A stretch of 64,000 bases of DNA from an uncultured Clostridia bacterium (GTDB lineage Bacteria > Bacillota > Clostridia > Christensenellales > UBA1242): NCBI GenBank assembly GCA_934772045.1, contig CAKVMH010000003.1, positions 62,001 to 126,000 of the forward strand. Direction: 5' to 3'. Under the pieces are notes generated by a model. It saw only the letters and a program-made list of their open reading frames with translations, had not been told where the DNA came from and made no database searches. Shown here piece by piece: positions 63,476 through 64,000 of the stretch (positions within the stretch are counted from its first letter, which is position 1; every line of letters starts with the position of its first letter). The translations under genes were made by a program, and so were the position numbers.

Positions 63476-63488
63476 CGACATAAAAAAA

Positions 63489-63515
63489 GAGACACTTTTT
63501 CAAGTATCTCTAAAA
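63489..63515 (-). terminator. Second terminator-like hairpin after hsdR
   Basis: AGAGACACTT paired with AAGTATCTCT (one mismatch), T-rich on the minus strand after the stem. Confidence 0.55.
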
Positions 63516-63569
63516 AAATATTGATTTTATATATCAATAGAAGATAACGTTAACACCCTCACATAAATA

Positions 63570-63600
63570 AAAAAGAACGGATTGTTTTCCGTTCTTATGA
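63570..63600 (-). terminator. Terminator of the hsdR-like gene
   Basis: AAGAACGGA paired with TCCGTTCTT, small loop; on the minus strand a run of T follows. Starts directly after the stop codon. Confidence 0.85.
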
Positions 63601-63603
63601 GTT

Positions 63604-64000
63604 TTATATAATTCCAAAGAATTTTTCGAAGAATGCTAGTAGCCTTTCTATGATGTTTTTCTTCTTAATTTCACGATTTCCACCGCCAAATCTTGACATT
63701 GCAGGCATAATTTTATCTATATCAGTGCCTGTTGTTTTCATATTTCCATCTCTGAATGAATAATCTACAAACTTTCGTGTTTCAGCGTCTTTCAACCCTT
63801 CTTGAGATATTATTTGTGCAAGTTCCTTTTCTTTTTGCTCAGCAACAAACTCATGCCATTCAATCATGATGTCATCAACATCATTGATTCCAGCAATAAA
63901 GGTGTCAATAAGTTGTTTTTTGCTTCTAAGTTGCAAACTACTATCTATTGCTTTATTAATTGAAACAAGTATTTCTTTGTCTTCGCAATGTGTGTCATGA
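63604..64000 (-). CDS. hsdR: Type I restriction enzyme HsdR, C-terminal end (partial)
   Basis: The frame is open to the window edge; 131 codons visible. It matches the C-terminal domain of HsdR motor-nuclease subunits: CEDKEILVSINKAIDSS, LRSKKQLIDTFIAGINDVDD, WHEFVAEQKEKELAQII, TRKFVDYSFRDGNMKTTGTDIDKIMPAMSRFGGGN, then IIERLLAFFEKFFGII. This domain binds the methylase core. The rest of hsdR, and presumably hsdM/hsdS, lie beyond the window. Confidence 0.88.
   Translation of the reverse strand, partial: HDTHCEDKEILVSINKAIDSSLQLRSKKQLIDTFIAGINDVDDIMIEWHEFVAEQKEKELAQIISQEGLKDAETRKFVDYSFRDGNMKTTGTDIDKIMPAMSRFGGGNREIKKKNIIERLLAFFEKFFGII

Overview
The window is low-GC bacterial DNA with genes dense on both strands and very AT-rich spacers. 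It suggests a member of Bacillota, class Clostridia, probably an uncultured gut-type lineage. The support is a SpoVT-type AbrB regulator, a SpoIIQ-like M23 protein, a T-box leader, an archaeal-type (GAD-less) AspRS beside AsnRS, meso-diaminopimelate dehydrogenase and many small lipoproteins. No rRNA operon is present, so the lineage cannot be fixed more closely from this sequence alone.

Layout. 1-2,450: the C-terminal part of a VirB4-type conjugation ATPase, a repeat-rich spacer, and spoVT. 3,059-10,755: a collagen-like/beta-helix lipoprotein, two membrane proteins (one PnuC-like), a decayed flavodoxin-type reductase, and a small metabolic cluster (Cys-cluster protein, MalY/PatB aminotransferase, nitroreductase, GNAT). 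11,356-15,247: tRNA-Thr with a displaced 5' half, then an Asn-specific T-box leading to aspS and asnS. 15,403-34,532: housekeeping genes (radC, argS, ddh, a Rel-family ppGpp synthetase, a P-type Ca2+ ATPase, a FabG-like SDR, gltX) mixed with secreted serine protease, lipoprotein and MBL-fold genes. 34,677-39,289: a serine protease followed by a polymorphic-toxin locus. This has one full-length secreted toxin, three promoterless or start-less toxin C-terminal modules and three immunity genes, joined by nearly identical direct repeats. 39,627-57,803: tyrS-cvpA, ftsH, acpP, a SpoIIQ-like gene pair, a SipW-type secreted protein, a PrsA-like foldase, mfd-pth, and a His-rich CobW/G3E metallochaperone with a structured leader. 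58,288-64,000 (window end): the left end of an integrated mobile element.

The mobile element is the most unusual region. A native tRNA-Arg(CCT) is cut at its anticodon loop. Two similar 125-base arm segments follow, each carrying paired GTTCACC repeats and separated by a second tRNA 5' half, and then a complete element-borne tRNA-Arg(CCT). Behind this lie a toxin-antitoxin-chaperone (TAC) operon with a HigB-like toxin, a HigA-like antitoxin with an aromatic/Gly tail and a SecB-like chaperone; a tyrosine integrase with an apparent HTH insertion; an excisionase; a DnaD-like replication protein; and the end of a type I restriction HsdR gene.

Gene expression uses two modes. Many genes have strong Shine-Dalgarno sites. 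At least six have a -35/-10 promoter whose -10 ends only 6-8 bases before the ATG and have no SD, so they are probably translated from leaderless mRNAs.
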